Below the pieces are notes generated by a model. That model saw only the letters and a program-made list of their open reading frames with translations. It was not told the DNA's origin and did not search any database. A program made the translations under genes and the position numbers. A DNA stretch of 64,000 bases, from NCBI RefSeq assembly GCF_001039355.2, contig NW_019775846.1, positions 783,562 to 847,561 of the forward strand, read 5' to 3'. The stretch comes from Lingula anatina (taxonomy: Eukaryota > Brachiopoda > Lingulata > Lingulida > Lingulidae). This document shows, in pieces, positions 36,327-50,400 of this stretch (position 1 is its first letter; every line of letters starts with the position of its first letter).

Positions 36327-39300
36327 GTAGGTTTAATTAGTAAGCATTTTATGGTCAGAATTTTATATTGTATATAATTAGATTTTGAATTATGGGCTAT
36401 TTGGTGTGATGGCCCTGAAAGGATCGCCTTTATGGTTATTTGGCCTTTAACGTGTTGTTGCAGTTTGACGGTGATTATTGCAAATAGAATGTAAATAAGA
36501 AAATTGTCAAAAGTAGTTTTTATCAGGATTATTACTGCCATTACGTGCAAAAAAGGAATAACTAATTTTTTTTCTTTTTTTTATGTGATGACTGATGAGC
36601 CTAATTTTTTCAATATATACACTGTCTATTTTGAACATTTCGAATAAACACATTTATTTATTAAGTATAGTTTTGTTGATGGAGCAAGCATCTTGTGAAG
36701 ATGTGGTTTATACTATTTTTTTAGTAAATTATACTAAAATTTGACTGTAATGACTAGAAGAAAATAATTGGTTGAAATAATGAATTAAATCCTAATTTTT
36801 TAAAATACTCTGTACAACAGCAAGTGCTATTGGATGATTAGGATGTTGATCTGGTTGGTCAACACAACATGTTCCTAACCGGGAGATGGACAATCGCTAA
36901 AGATGTCATAATTACTACCCTGTTACAAATCAAAAGGACTTTGTAATTACTGAGTTGGATAATCAATAAATTTTGACTAGCGTTGTGAAGTAGAATAAAA
37001 TGCAGTAGCCAGATTTTATTTACATGTATATCTGAAATCAATATTAGACTTTCAAGGTGCACTTGAAACGCAGACCAAAATCGATCAATGGAATAAATAT
37101 ATTTTTTCATACTTGTTAAGGGCTGTATATAATTGTATGTAATGTCAAAATGACTTTTCATTGACATGAGTCTTAGTTGTCCATAAGAGGGACATTGAAT
37201 TCTTAGATGCCACCTTATTAAAGCATACAGTGATGCCCTAAATAATGTAATTCTTAGATCTAATAGAAGTGACAAAAGGCATTACATCTGAAGTGCTTGT
37301 ACTAATGCATGATGGTGTGTTGAAACATTCGTACAAGTGTAATATTGACCGCAGGGTTGAATTAAAATTTAAAAGTATATTTTGCAAATTTTGTGATTGT
37401 TTCTAATAGGAAGTAACAAAAATTTGCTTGTACAGTAAGAGATATGACTCAGATATTTTTTGTAAAGAGCTATTACCAGGAATTGTTTCTATTCATGTGT
37501 AAGCCCTTTGATAAGTATGCTTTTAGACCACACAGGGCTGATTACTTGGAACTAGTATTGATCAGTCTTACTGTGTAATCTTCATTGCCTGGAAACTAGA
37601 AACATTTTTTGCCACAGCACATAAAATAAACTGGAAAAGATCAATAAAATGACTAGGGTGATTATTACAGATATGTTTTGATATGGAAATTAAATTAAAA
37701 GTGACCAGTTAGTAGATGATTTGTTTTGCCTGAATTAATTTATATGGAAGGTGCTTTATCTTTTTTTTTACACTTTGAAATGCTCAGGCATAAAAAGATT
37801 ATATCTTAATTTAAACCGTTAAATTATAGAAATAACATGGCAATTTTTACACTCCAATTTATATCAATATTTTTAAAAATGTAATTTTAGGTATATTGTA
37901 AATTTGTGTAGCAGATAAGTATTGTTACACTTAACAAAAAATTACCAGAACGATCCAAATCTACATCTCTTTTCACCTTTGTCCACTTTTTGCAGCAATT
38001 TAGATATTTAGCAGTATTGGGGACAATAGAAAGAATTTCCCCTCTCCATTGATTTTTCCTTTCATAAAACTTTCTGCCACTTAATTCACTAATTAATGAG
38101 CAAGCATTTTACATGATGGTAGAAAATACGTAGAAATAAGGGAAGATACTGCAAAATTTCTATTAGCTTATGTTTTTTGACATTTTATGATTTAAATGTA
38201 TACTTTAATTTTGTCTCCACAGGATTACTTCAATTGGGCAGATGATCCTAAAAGACTGTACCTCCCCCCTATACAACCCAAAGTGGCCTTTGAATCACCA
38301 AGGTCCATGGGAAACAACAAGTCACCAAGAGAAACACATGAGGTGCATTTACCTAAAACTTTTACAACAAGGAAAGGAGCTCTTTTGTTATTCTCAGAAG
38401 ACATGCTGCTTCACAGTAAACATGGACATGGGCACAGAAAGCACAGGAAAAGGAGGCATCATGTCCATTCTAAGAGCTTGGATGATATAGACTTCAGAAC
38501 AGTGGAAGATTTTACAAAGTCCATATTAGCGTATGGAGGATCGGTGAGTATGAGTGAAACAGGATTACTAAAGGAAGAGTTAATTAATGCAGCTGTCATT
38601 AGATATTTCTAAGTAAGTGGTTATAACTTAGATTTGAGATTGCTCAAAAGACGAAATAATTCAATCAGCTTTTAACTAAATTTTTCAAAGAATTTTTTGT
38701 ATAGCTACTTAATTTAACCTATTTTAAACTGTGAGAGTATGAGTACAAAAGTATATATATTATATTATATTATATTATATTATATTATATTATATTATAT
38801 TATATTATATTATATTATATTATATTATATTATAAGTGGTAGCCCCACTATTTGTTCAGGTTAGAATATTTGAAGTCCAAATTTCTATACCATAGACATT
38901 CTTTAACAGTGCTAAAGTGCAGCTCTCAAGGAAAGAGTGACACATGCCTCACATAAACTTCAGGGTAAAAGTCTGCTACTTCCTCCAGTTTCACGTGAAA
39001 TAGACTAGCTAGGTCATTTCATTTGGATGTGATTCAAGTCACAATGTCAGATATTTATTGTGTCATTGCAGTAATGTGCTGTATAAAAGAAGCAATCATG
39101 CATAAGCACCCATGTCCTACTATTTTGATCAGTTGTAACAATTTTCAGTTGTTAAAATTGTAATTTGATTTTTCCTGAAATAAGCATATACTAGTGAGCT
39201 TAGGGCAGGTAAGGTGCTCATGCACATGTCATGATGCAAGTGCACATTCCTACATCCCCTCTTGTAAAACTCAGTGGAAAATGAAGCCTGGGCACTGTAT

Positions 39301-42300
39301 CTGAAACAAAAATATTTCTCATGATATATGATTTGTAATATAATGTGAAGGACTGTACCCTTGAAAAGTTGCCAGATCATCATTCAGATTAACCCCCCTT
39401 TACCAGTGTAGAGCAGAAAATATTATTTTGTTGGTAGTGCTGTTGTTGACTCAGTCATTGTAGCTTGCTGTTTTGTTAATTCACACCGGAGGCTGATATT
39501 TGTCCCATATTTACTGATGTTTACTCATGGGCTACGAGTTATGCAGGCAGCTTAGTGTTCAACACTATGTAGGGCCTCTCCCAGTGTGTTTTGTTTGCAT
39601 TTCATGCATGACATAAGTATTGTTTACTGTAATCCATTCAGCCCATACGCCATTACAGAGGGCCTCTTACATTGCATTTCAGTTTAGGAAAAGAAAGGTA
39701 GAGAGTGGCCTTTTTAATGGAGTGCTTTTAGATTGCATTTCAGTTACTTAAAAGAAAAATAGAAAGTGCTCTGTTGGGGTCCTCTTTTCAGTTAGGCATT
39801 TGAATCGCAATTACAATACAATATATGTTTTCTAATGTTTGAAGTCTAGGAGCATGGTAGAATAGGTCCTAGGGCGTGATAGGTTAAATGGAAGGATTTC
39901 TAGGCAATTATTACTTATTCTCATGAGTCTTTTTAGTGGTTATTTTCAACACACAGGGAATGTACTGATTTGAACTTTCTGAAATTTTTTTCAATTCAAG
40001 TTATACTGATGCCAACGACATTTGCTGCTGAGGTTGTAAATAAAAGCATTCCTTTGAAGAAAAAAGTGACAGTGCAACAGCTTCAAAAAATGACTAATAA
40101 GATATATTTGTGATTAGAGCTATGCCGATATATACAACAAAGACTTGAACAAAGAAAAAAAGTATTATAATACTGCTAACTGCAGTAATGCTTATACAGA
40201 ATGCTTATGAAATCTAAAAATACATATAAAATTAACTTAATGGTATATACTTTTTATTACATTTTGATGTATTGTTGCATTTTTACAGCCATATTCATGT
40301 CACTGTTGTTCATTGTCACTTTTGCACTTTTGTATCTCTCCAAATTGATTCCTGCCAAGCAATCTTTACAAATTTGCTTATCTTCTTGAATTTACATTTT
40401 AAAGAAAATAATCAAAATTCCAAAGACAGTTGCCAAACAACTTTATCCTTATTTTTGTAATGTATTGATTCTTTGTGAAAAGCACTCTGTCAGTAATCTT
40501 AAAATAGTTTAATTTTGACTTTTTGAGCATCTCTTCTACTTTGTTAAACCATTTCTCAATACAAATTGAAGGATTAGAAGTTTTGAAAACAATTCAGATG
40601 TTCACAATTTTCCACTTGAAGTTGAAACTCTTTCTGCATAAAATATATCTTTTTCTTCTAAAATATCTTTTTTTTTTATCAGGGCAATGATCATATCAGC
40701 CTGAAATTTTTACGTCCAGGAATGAAGGACCTTCTTCAAGAACATATGATCCGTCCAGGTTTTTCAGCACGCCGTTATCTTTCCAGCTGGACTAAATGTT
40801 TAGATGACTCCGTGCTGGGAAAACTCACTAGTCAAGGTAATATTAGCAGCCTCTGTGATTGACTGCCATAAATTGAAGTTTTACTGTGCCAGTTACAAAA
40901 AAAAAAAGTTTTATTGGCCTTGTCTTACTTTCCATGTTGATAAATTTTGAGGTTGCTTTTATATAAAGTACTTTTAAGATATATATCACGCCAATGTAAT
41001 GGTCATGAATCAATAATAAATATATACAAATGACTTTAAAAGCACACATGAAAAACTACTCAGTCATCTATAATATAATTGCATTTTGTTATCTCTGTTG
41101 GGTATTTTAGAGCCCATGTTGAGTTATGAATGGTTTTCTCCAGGTTTACTTAGTGACAAGAGTCTTACGGAGACCAACCCTCTCCTGCCGAACCTACGCA
41201 GGAGAATCAATGACAATCTGTCCCAGATACCAGGTCCTTACAGACTGATGAGACAAATGCTTATGTCTCCAGGGAGCCTGTCAGGGTACATGTTTTATAG
41301 AATGAGGCCAACCACACAAGAATCAGGTACATATGATTTTATTGGGAATTATCTTGGAAAAAGGCAATTGTATTTTCTTACTGATTTTGATTTTTAGAAA
41401 TGTTTGGTTTTTAACTGGTGCATTTTACTATGTTTGCTCAGTTCCATACATTACAAGATCACTTTTATTCTAATTAAGCAGCTCCATTTCAGTTCAGTCA
41501 TGCAAAAAGAAGTGTATGTGTAAGATTTTTAAATATTGGACTGCATTTTTTGTAACATGGCCTCTGATTTTTTAACCAAATGGCCAGTTATTGTGTCCTA
41601 TGATTAATAGGCAATTACTCTTTTATTTTAGCAATCTTAGAGGTCACAGAAAAAGATGTGACTTCAGGGGAATCCCCTGCAAGACCTGGAGATTCCGTCC
41701 AATCAAACCGTCCAGATACTCGTGGCACGATAAAGATCTTCCGCCAAGAGGGGGGAGTGACTCAGGAAGTGGACTATGACGATTTAGATAAAAAGACTAA
41801 AGAACATGTTTTAACAGATTTATTGGTCAAAAGTGCAATAAGTCATGCATTGAAAAAGCAACAGGTAAAATATAAACCAGGATTAATTTTAATAAGTCAT
41901 GATTACAATCCTTCAGTTATATATTCATATTTAGGAAAAATAGATATCAGAAGACACAGGAAAAAAAGTGATTGAAATCTGTTATGATACTATACCTGTT
42001 TTTAACAAGTATTTAATTTTACTCCAGGAAATGTACGAGAAATCACTGGCAGAGAAGAGAGCGAGTATATCAACAGACGCCACTGCATTTCATATGGCAG
42101 AAGCTATTGAGGTAAGTGTACAAAAATAATAAGCTCGTTAAATATATATATATACTATGTAAAATATTCTCTACTTGAGTGAATCTTGCCTGTCACAAAT
42201 TTTTACTGCAAGTTTATGATGGGCAAATACTAAAAATGTGTGTAAAACTTCTAACAGTGGAATCATGATTCATTAGGCTTAAATCTACAGGTTTGAACTT

Positions 42301-45300
42301 TTATAATAATAATTGTAATGTTAGTTATCTGTGTGTGAAAAATTTATTCACAAACTTGTCTCACTAACATGTTTTCAACTATTTTTAAAGTTTAAGTTAA
42401 TATGCATTCAACAGTACATCTTTACAAGTTTCTAATGTGTTACATAATACTAATTTGATGTAGCCATTAATGCTTACATTTAAAAAAAGTTTGATATAAA
42501 CATATGTAATTATGCCCTTTTATTTTGATAATGAAAAAGCCATGGAGAAGAAACTTAACACAACTTATATATAATGGCTTAAAAGATATTAAGGTTTGTT
42601 ACAAGCCAACTCTCCTTTAAAAATAAGAAATCATTAGAGTGTGCAGTGATTTGAAGATTGTATTTTTTATCATTCTTAACCTTACCTCTATCTCCCCAGA
42701 GTTCTCTCTTTACATTTGAGTTCATTTGTTTTTCACATAGATTTGTAGAACTCATATAGGATGTTTGGTTTCCAATTTGTTTCTTCTACACTTTTGTCCA
42801 ATTTTAACAGAATATCGTATGATATATGGAACTATCAGATATACATTTTATGATTTATTTTTAGAAGTATATGTTAAGAGATATTTTAATATTTTAAAAA
42901 ACTGTAGACACCATAACCTACTACTAATTTGTCAGTGTGCTTAATAACTTTGGAATATAAATACATATACATCTCTTTTGGTAACCATTTCTTATCTTGT
43001 AATGCATGCCATTGAAAATACCTAAAATTTTAGATTCAGATTTAGTGCCTTTTATATTAATTATGTTAATGCATGACTGTAAGTTATCAATGTATGTACA
43101 TACTAAATGTGAAGTCTTGACACCCATTTTCTTGTATAATTTGTTCTTACCTTATTGAATTGTTTTTGCAGTCTGTGTGCATTGTAATGTTGGATACTTA
43201 TTTTATGTACATGTACTTCATAATTATTTGACTTCAGTTATGCATATGTTTTCATTAAATGGATGAATGAAAAATGAAAACTCTTTTTACTTATTTCCCC
43301 AAAATACCTACCTTTCAAACACAGTCTAGAATCCACCCTGTCTATAAAGTATATTCAGTTTCTCTATATTTCAAGAATTGTTGTACTCATTAGTGCAGTT
43401 AATATCATAGACATTATGGTGTAACTGGATAAAATGTTGTCTATCTCGTCATCCTACAAAATTCCTGAAAAACAGCCATTACTGTGTTACCCTAATTTTT
43501 GCAGTATTCAGTGTATGCATGTATTGTATTTACACACTAAGTCCACAAATTATGAGGAATGTCAGTTTTTATGATGTCTTTCTATGATATATTTCAGAAC
43601 CTTGTGAATGACAACAGCAATCAGATAGTGATAGTGAAAGGCGCCAAGCCAGCACCACCTGAAGTAGCACCTAGTGAACAGAGTACTATGCAGCCCTCTT
43701 CAGGAGAAGGTGAGTTTTTCAGACAGGCTATTAGGCATTACTTCTACTCTGTCATTCACTGTAGGATTTTCAATTCACTCAATTCTTCCTTTAGTTATGA
43801 ATTAGCAACTCATTATTTATGAATCAGACATAACATGGTCTTTCCTGGCCTCTTCATTATCTGTCTTCATTCGAGATGAATATAGACCAGTAACAGCATT
43901 CAGGTGGGAATTTTTTCCAAAAAATTTAATGACCAGACCTTGGACCTAAATATCTATTTAGGTCCAAGACCAGACAAAAGGAATGGAAAAACGCCAGACA
44001 TACAGTAAAATAATAACTTCCCCAATGTTTTTGTAGTACAACAAAATATTAACTCAGTGAATGGAAATGCTGATGATGCAAGGGAAAAATAACAGAAATG
44101 CTTTCTAGAAAAGAGCATCTCTTTTTTCTTGCTCTTTTATTTTTGCCTAGTAATTGTTTAGCCTGGCGTTGACGAAACTATTCATATCCTTGAGGAATGT
44201 TGATTGATTTTGGACTCCAATTCTTGTTTGCTCTCTTAAAGCATTACATGATATGCTCACTACATAAATCAATTGACGTTATGTGTATAGAAATGCCATG
44301 GGGTATACATTTCAGATTTTGTTTAACTTAAAGAGCCTGGATGTCAAATAAACCTAAGAAATATTTTTCCAATTGCAGCATACCTGGTTATGTTTCTTGT
44401 CTCCCAGGTAGACTGTGAGCAATTAGCTAACTTATTATAACAGTAGCGAACACTTGGTTATGTAAAGATGGACTTTCAATGGAGATTATTGAGTCTGTGA
44501 AGCAATTTCATGCATGGTTGGAAAGAATTAAATAGATCAATAATTGGCAGTTAAATGAGACGTTAGGTAACATTGATTCATTAAGCTCAATATGAGGTGG
44601 ATTAATTATGGCACAGTGTGTATATTTGTCCAAGCCATTAATATGCCCCATTTTAAAATGGCCTTTCTGGTTAAAAGAATTAAAACATATGTTTTAGACT
44701 ATAATTCTTACTTTCCTATCTTCATGTTTATATATATATACATTGTATTCTCTAATTTTCTGTCTAACATCTTTCAGAATTTAAGTGTACACAGACAGTT
44801 TCTTATTTCAGTTTAATAAAATTGCAGATTATGTTATGTATTGAAATGTTGTTGAACATTTTATTACTGATTCGTGTATAGAAATCTGGACAAATAAATG
44901 ATCAACCTAAACTTTGAATAATTTAAGGACCAAAAAGAAAAAAATCCACAATGCAATTTATCTATTTATTGTTTCAGATCAATCTGCTGGTTGGCCTGAT
45001 ATTAATGAACAAGATCTAAAAAAATCTTCTGGAAAGGGCAGTGCAGCCAGTTCAAAGATGTCTGCAGCTTCTCTCTCCAAACTTCCTGCAGCAGCACCTG
45101 CTCCTTCAGTGGACATGCTGCCCTCTGCTGGGAAGGGGGAGTTTTCCAAAGCCCCAGTCTTGCCTCCCATTCAAGCTGGTCTTACAGCACAAGGTGAGAA
45201 CATGAAATAGCCATTACATATATTTTAGTGCAATCAGTGATGTAGATCATTTTTGTAATATCTTAATTTGTTTTTGAAATATAATTTAATGAATGATATG

Positions 45301-47433
45301 ACATCATAAGCAATTGATCATTAGTGGCGTCTTCATTATTTTAAACTACAACTAATCAGCATGTAGTGTTCTTTACCTTTAAATATCACTGACATGGACT
45401 ATTGATTTTTATTTAGGACCTGGAGTTGTACCTCACGTCCATATCGAACCTCCAACGCCACAGCAGTCAATTCTTGCCTCCAGAGAGCAGACCAACCTCA
45501 CCCGCACCGCCAGCCAGATGACCAATAGCAGGCTGGAGGAACATGATGGTAGGGTCATATCTGGTTGAGTTTTTATTGTTGTGATATCCTGTGTACACTT
45601 TCAGTTAATCTATTAATGTATCTGTGCTCTTTGAAGTAACATAACATATTTTAAAACTACATTATAGGAAGTTGAATATTAGCCAGTAACTCATTTCATC
45701 TCATTTTTTGAAAAGTATGCAGACATTTTGGTTAATTTTTAAAAAATATTTAGTGATACTGTGATAGTCAACAGTAAAATAGTAATAGCTGATATGTGAA
45801 AGTGGTTTTACTATGTGAAATTTGTTGAAATGTTTATATACATATAAACAAAAGAAAAGAAATTTAACATTTATGCTGTATCTGGTATACTTACATATTC
45901 TGCACAATCTTTACATTGACAAAAATAGAAACATTAAAAATATAATTGAACATAAAGTTTTGCTTAATTGTGTTATGTTATCTAGAGTGCATATTACCTC
46001 TAATAATGATCCAAACAATATTACAGAAGAAGATGAGGGGTTGGAAGACCAAGAGGAGCAGGAGCAATGGGCAACACATGTTGATGAGGAAGAAATAATG
46101 AAGAAAGCAAATGAGAAATCAGCTGAGAAGAAATCAAGAGTACCTCTCAGTGCAAGGAGCAGTAGAAGTAAAGGTAAAAAGGATATATATCATTATATTA
46201 CAGAACAGTGGGTGGTATTATAAAATTCAGAGTATTTGAAAATGCTTATGAGTTATAAAAACTGAAACTATATTAGAGGTAAGATCTTTGTCTGATTTAA
46301 AGAAAGTCACAACAGCCTTCTCTGTAGCATTTTTTACATTTAAGAGCTTTAATTACAAAAGAGTAAAGGTATGCTGGGCAATTCTGTGAAATGCTATGTA
46401 ATAAATTGAAGGTATTATACTAGAAATACATTGTATTTTAAAACACTTGAAGATGTCTTTACACCATTTGGCAATACATTCACATACAGAAACAGATAAA
46501 GTATCAAAATTGAGATATGGTGTATATGAAGGTAAACTTGTCTCTTTCATCTCACAGGGCCTATGGCTGCAGGAGGTCCCCACCTACACAGCAGTGCAGA
46601 GTCTCTCAGTGCTTCCCTGAACTCCCTGGATGACCTTCCCAGGGTGCACTCAGCAAGGTCAGGGTTCAAGGCCAGTCCTCTGGGTTCTGTGACCGGAAAA
46701 AGTGTATCTTCCAAGAAATGTAAGTTGAAGATGTTTACAGGTCAAGAAGATTATTGTTTCGCTTTTTACTTCAAAGAGTTAACACACATGCTGAAAAAAG
46801 TTAAATTAAGAATGGGCATTATTCAGCTCAGGTCTAGTCCACCATCTTAACAAACGCAATTCATCCAAAGGATTACATCTGGGTAGTTATTACTTAGTGA
46901 GCAGAATATTATTTTCTAGAGGTGAACTCCTGTTGGGCTGGTAACTTTCATCTAATGAAACATTGCAATGCAAATACATTTTGCTCTTGTTTGTTTTGAA
47001 CAACTTTTGACAGAGTTTAGCACTTTATCTGAGTGTATTCCAAGGTTATATAAGACCACCTCTCTGAAGTTCTTTTAAAAAGTTCACGGTCATTAAAATA
47101 TTGTCATCTACTTCATAGCTATTGGAAGTGCCCAGAGCTATGCCAGCCATAGGAGTCACAAGAGTACAAAGAGTGATGACTCACATAAAGGCAGTGTGGT
47201 ACTTCTGAATGGAGGAGCACTGTCTATTGGTGGTGCTGTAATCATGAAACCCAAGGATTCTGAGGAACATCTGGCTGTAGAAGTAGGGGGAGGAGGTGGG
47301 TATACTGTGGTTTGTATGACTGTTGAGATGTATGCTATATTGTGTGAGGCTCTACATTGTGAAAAACAAGAAACATTGCTGAATCGTCACATCAAAAAAA
47401 AAAAAATAAATAAATAAAAATAAAAAAAAAAAA

Positions 47434-47475
<42 letters not shown>

Positions 47476-50400
47476 CTGCTAAATACAATGTAAATTTTTT
47501 AGGTGATTTTCTTATGTAAGAAACTCTTGTTTTAATATCTTTGTGGCAACAGTGCCATATAGCTGTTGGGTTGTTAATGAGTAGTAATTAACAATAAGCA
47601 ACATTAAAAATGGTTTAATTGTTTGTCCACAGATGGCAGAGATTCAGGACACCATTCGGAAGAAGAGGAAGCACCACTGCATGCATCTGGACATGCACGT
47701 GCACGTGCTGCACCTGCTGCACGTACAAAGGAAACTACGCAACAAGAAAGCAAGGTTACTGAAGGAAGTTCAGATGTAGAAAGACAATATGGGAAATACC
47801 GAGGTAGGACACCAATGCATCATAATTTAATTATCATTTACCTTGAATTTAAGTAGCTTCTTTCAGGAAATAATAATATTTTTTCTTTACAGGGTATATG
47901 TCCATAAAATTACTTTTTTCTATACTAGACATCCTAAATGACACCAAGTGAATGGTGAATTAATCCATATTTTTATACCATCTTAGAGATAGTGAGTAGT
48001 TAAAAGAATCCTGCATTTTGTTGCATTTTCATTCCCAAAATTCCTTAAAGATTTAGTGGCAACTAACAGCAGTCTGCTTTACTGAGGTTTGATTTTTCGT
48101 TTGTATTCAATTTGCATGTAATATCTGCTATTTGATGTCAGTATTGAGACATAGTTTCAACAAATGAATGTAGACATTCTTTGTCCTTATTTTGTTTGAA
48201 GATTTTAATAATACCCTTTTTTATGATCTTTTGTATTGCTTTCCACTGTGTATGAATTAATGATTTTCAAATCCTAACTTTTTTGTGTTTGAATCTTTCT
48301 TTAATTGGACAGCTGTAGACTTTCACGGTGGTGATTTTGATGCCACGGCATCCATGTACACCTGGAGTTACAATCCCCAGGGGGAGTCCGTGTCAAAATT
48401 TGGCACATCAGTGCGGTCAAGCACAATTATCACAGGTCACACAGGTAGATGGTAGAACCAATATCATAGCTGACTAAGCAGCATTAGGCTAGGCACTATA
48501 TAGTTAATATGCAAATGCACGCCTGTATATGTTAACAGTGCTTTGTGATGTCACCTGCATGGGGCTATATTCTAAAGTCTGAAACCTTTTTCCATAAACA
48601 TATTTTTTCATTAGAAACATGCATATGTTTTCAAATTAATTACTTAATATTCAAATGTACGAAGGTTCTAGACTTTGTAAAATATAATCCCAGGTTGATA
48701 GAACTGTTGAGAGTCAATGGCAAATACACAGTAGCTAGCTATTAGGTAGTGATGCTCTTACAAACACCAACTAAAACTTACATAAAATGGAGCTACATGC
48801 TTTAATTATTAATACAATTTTTTTTATTCCAGGTGGCTTGTTTGTAACTGATATACTTATAAGAATCATATATATACATGCATATTGATTATGAAACAGC
48901 ATGAGGATTAGGGATTACTTATTATTAATCGGTTTTCTTCATTGTTTTAGTTATTACACATGTATGCCATATATTGTATATGCATCTAGCACATCATAAA
49001 TCTGATTTTAGTTTAGCACCATAGCATGACATTGTTTTATCCTTTATGTATAACATTGATCTTATCTTATATACACACAGACATGAGGATAACTTTTGAG
49101 GTAGTGACAGTCCCAATTCTGTGCTGGCCTTAACTAAGTTATTTCCATTACCCTATGTTGACATATTTGATTTGTTTTTAATTATTGTATTTACAAATAA
49201 ACCTTGCTAGTCCAGAGGACCTGCTTTACCAAAATTTATGCCAGTCCTCCCCTTCTTCAGGTGGTCATGACTGGCCAGACAGACAGTTTCCCCATATCTG
49301 TACACATACTTGTAATTTACTAATTGCAGTTAATACATAACAGTATATTAAGACATACTGGTATAAAACAGTACAAGTCACGGCTTCCTCTATATGTATT
49401 ACTATATATGTATTACTATAGATATTGCTGTTGTATGAATGTTATGTATGAGTGCATATGGCTATTGTATTTAGAGGCCTTCAATATATGACATGGATCA
49501 GTAATGCTGCTGAGTCGTTATAATTTGTATAATTGACCTTTTAACCCTTTTATAACATTCAGTTTTATAATTGCACATGAACACCCAGTAGTTTTTTTAA
49601 ATTTAATTTATTTATTATTATTATTATTTTATTTTATTATTATTTTTTTATTTGCTTGGGGACTTAAACTATCAACATAATAACATTTTTTCAGCTGACT
49701 CAGTTTCTGAGGGTTTGCCTGCCTCAGAGTATTCTGTACCACCTGCCAAGTCTTCTAACACCCCTGCAGTGTTTCTTGAGCCTGAAATTAGGGTTCAGAA
49801 GTCATTGTCACCAGGGTCTAGCTTGGGACACTCTGATGTTTTAACAGGGCTTGAAGGTACAGCATGATGTCACATGCATGTGTGATGTCACGGGGATTGC
49901 ATTACCTCACTGAAATTGCTGTGATGTCACTTCAGCTGCATGACGTTTTTGCCCTGACATGCTTGATATTACTTACACTTCATGATGTTATTTTAAATGC
50001 ACAGTGTCACTTTGACTGCATGAAGCCACCTTTGACACCTTTGGTTTCTGATGCTTCACTTAACTTGTTGTGCATGTTCTCTTGTGACTTTTTACACCAA
50101 TATTTTGTGTTGTTAAATTTTGTTTAGAAAATGTATTTCACTTATATACCTTCATGCACTTGCTATCTTAATTTTCTTTGCTTTTTTATCTTTTAGATTC
50201 TCACTTTTTATGAGCTGAAGATTCTAATGCATGAACTACAGCACATGTATTTTTCTGTTATTATTCTCTTTTCACATGCACTTTTGTTACAGGCAACTTG
50301 TTTGAATTTGCACAAATGCTGAAGTAAAGTAAAGTCATTGTTTAGTAACTTGTATTTCATTGCTTCATTAGAGTGATTGTGTTTGTGGAAGGATATACAT

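Noticed and set aside
36107-36550. 147-codon minus-strand ORF over KIAA2012 exon 1
   Set aside because: It overlaps a well-supported exon and promoter, shows no recognisable similarity, and its N-terminal half reads AT-rich intron.
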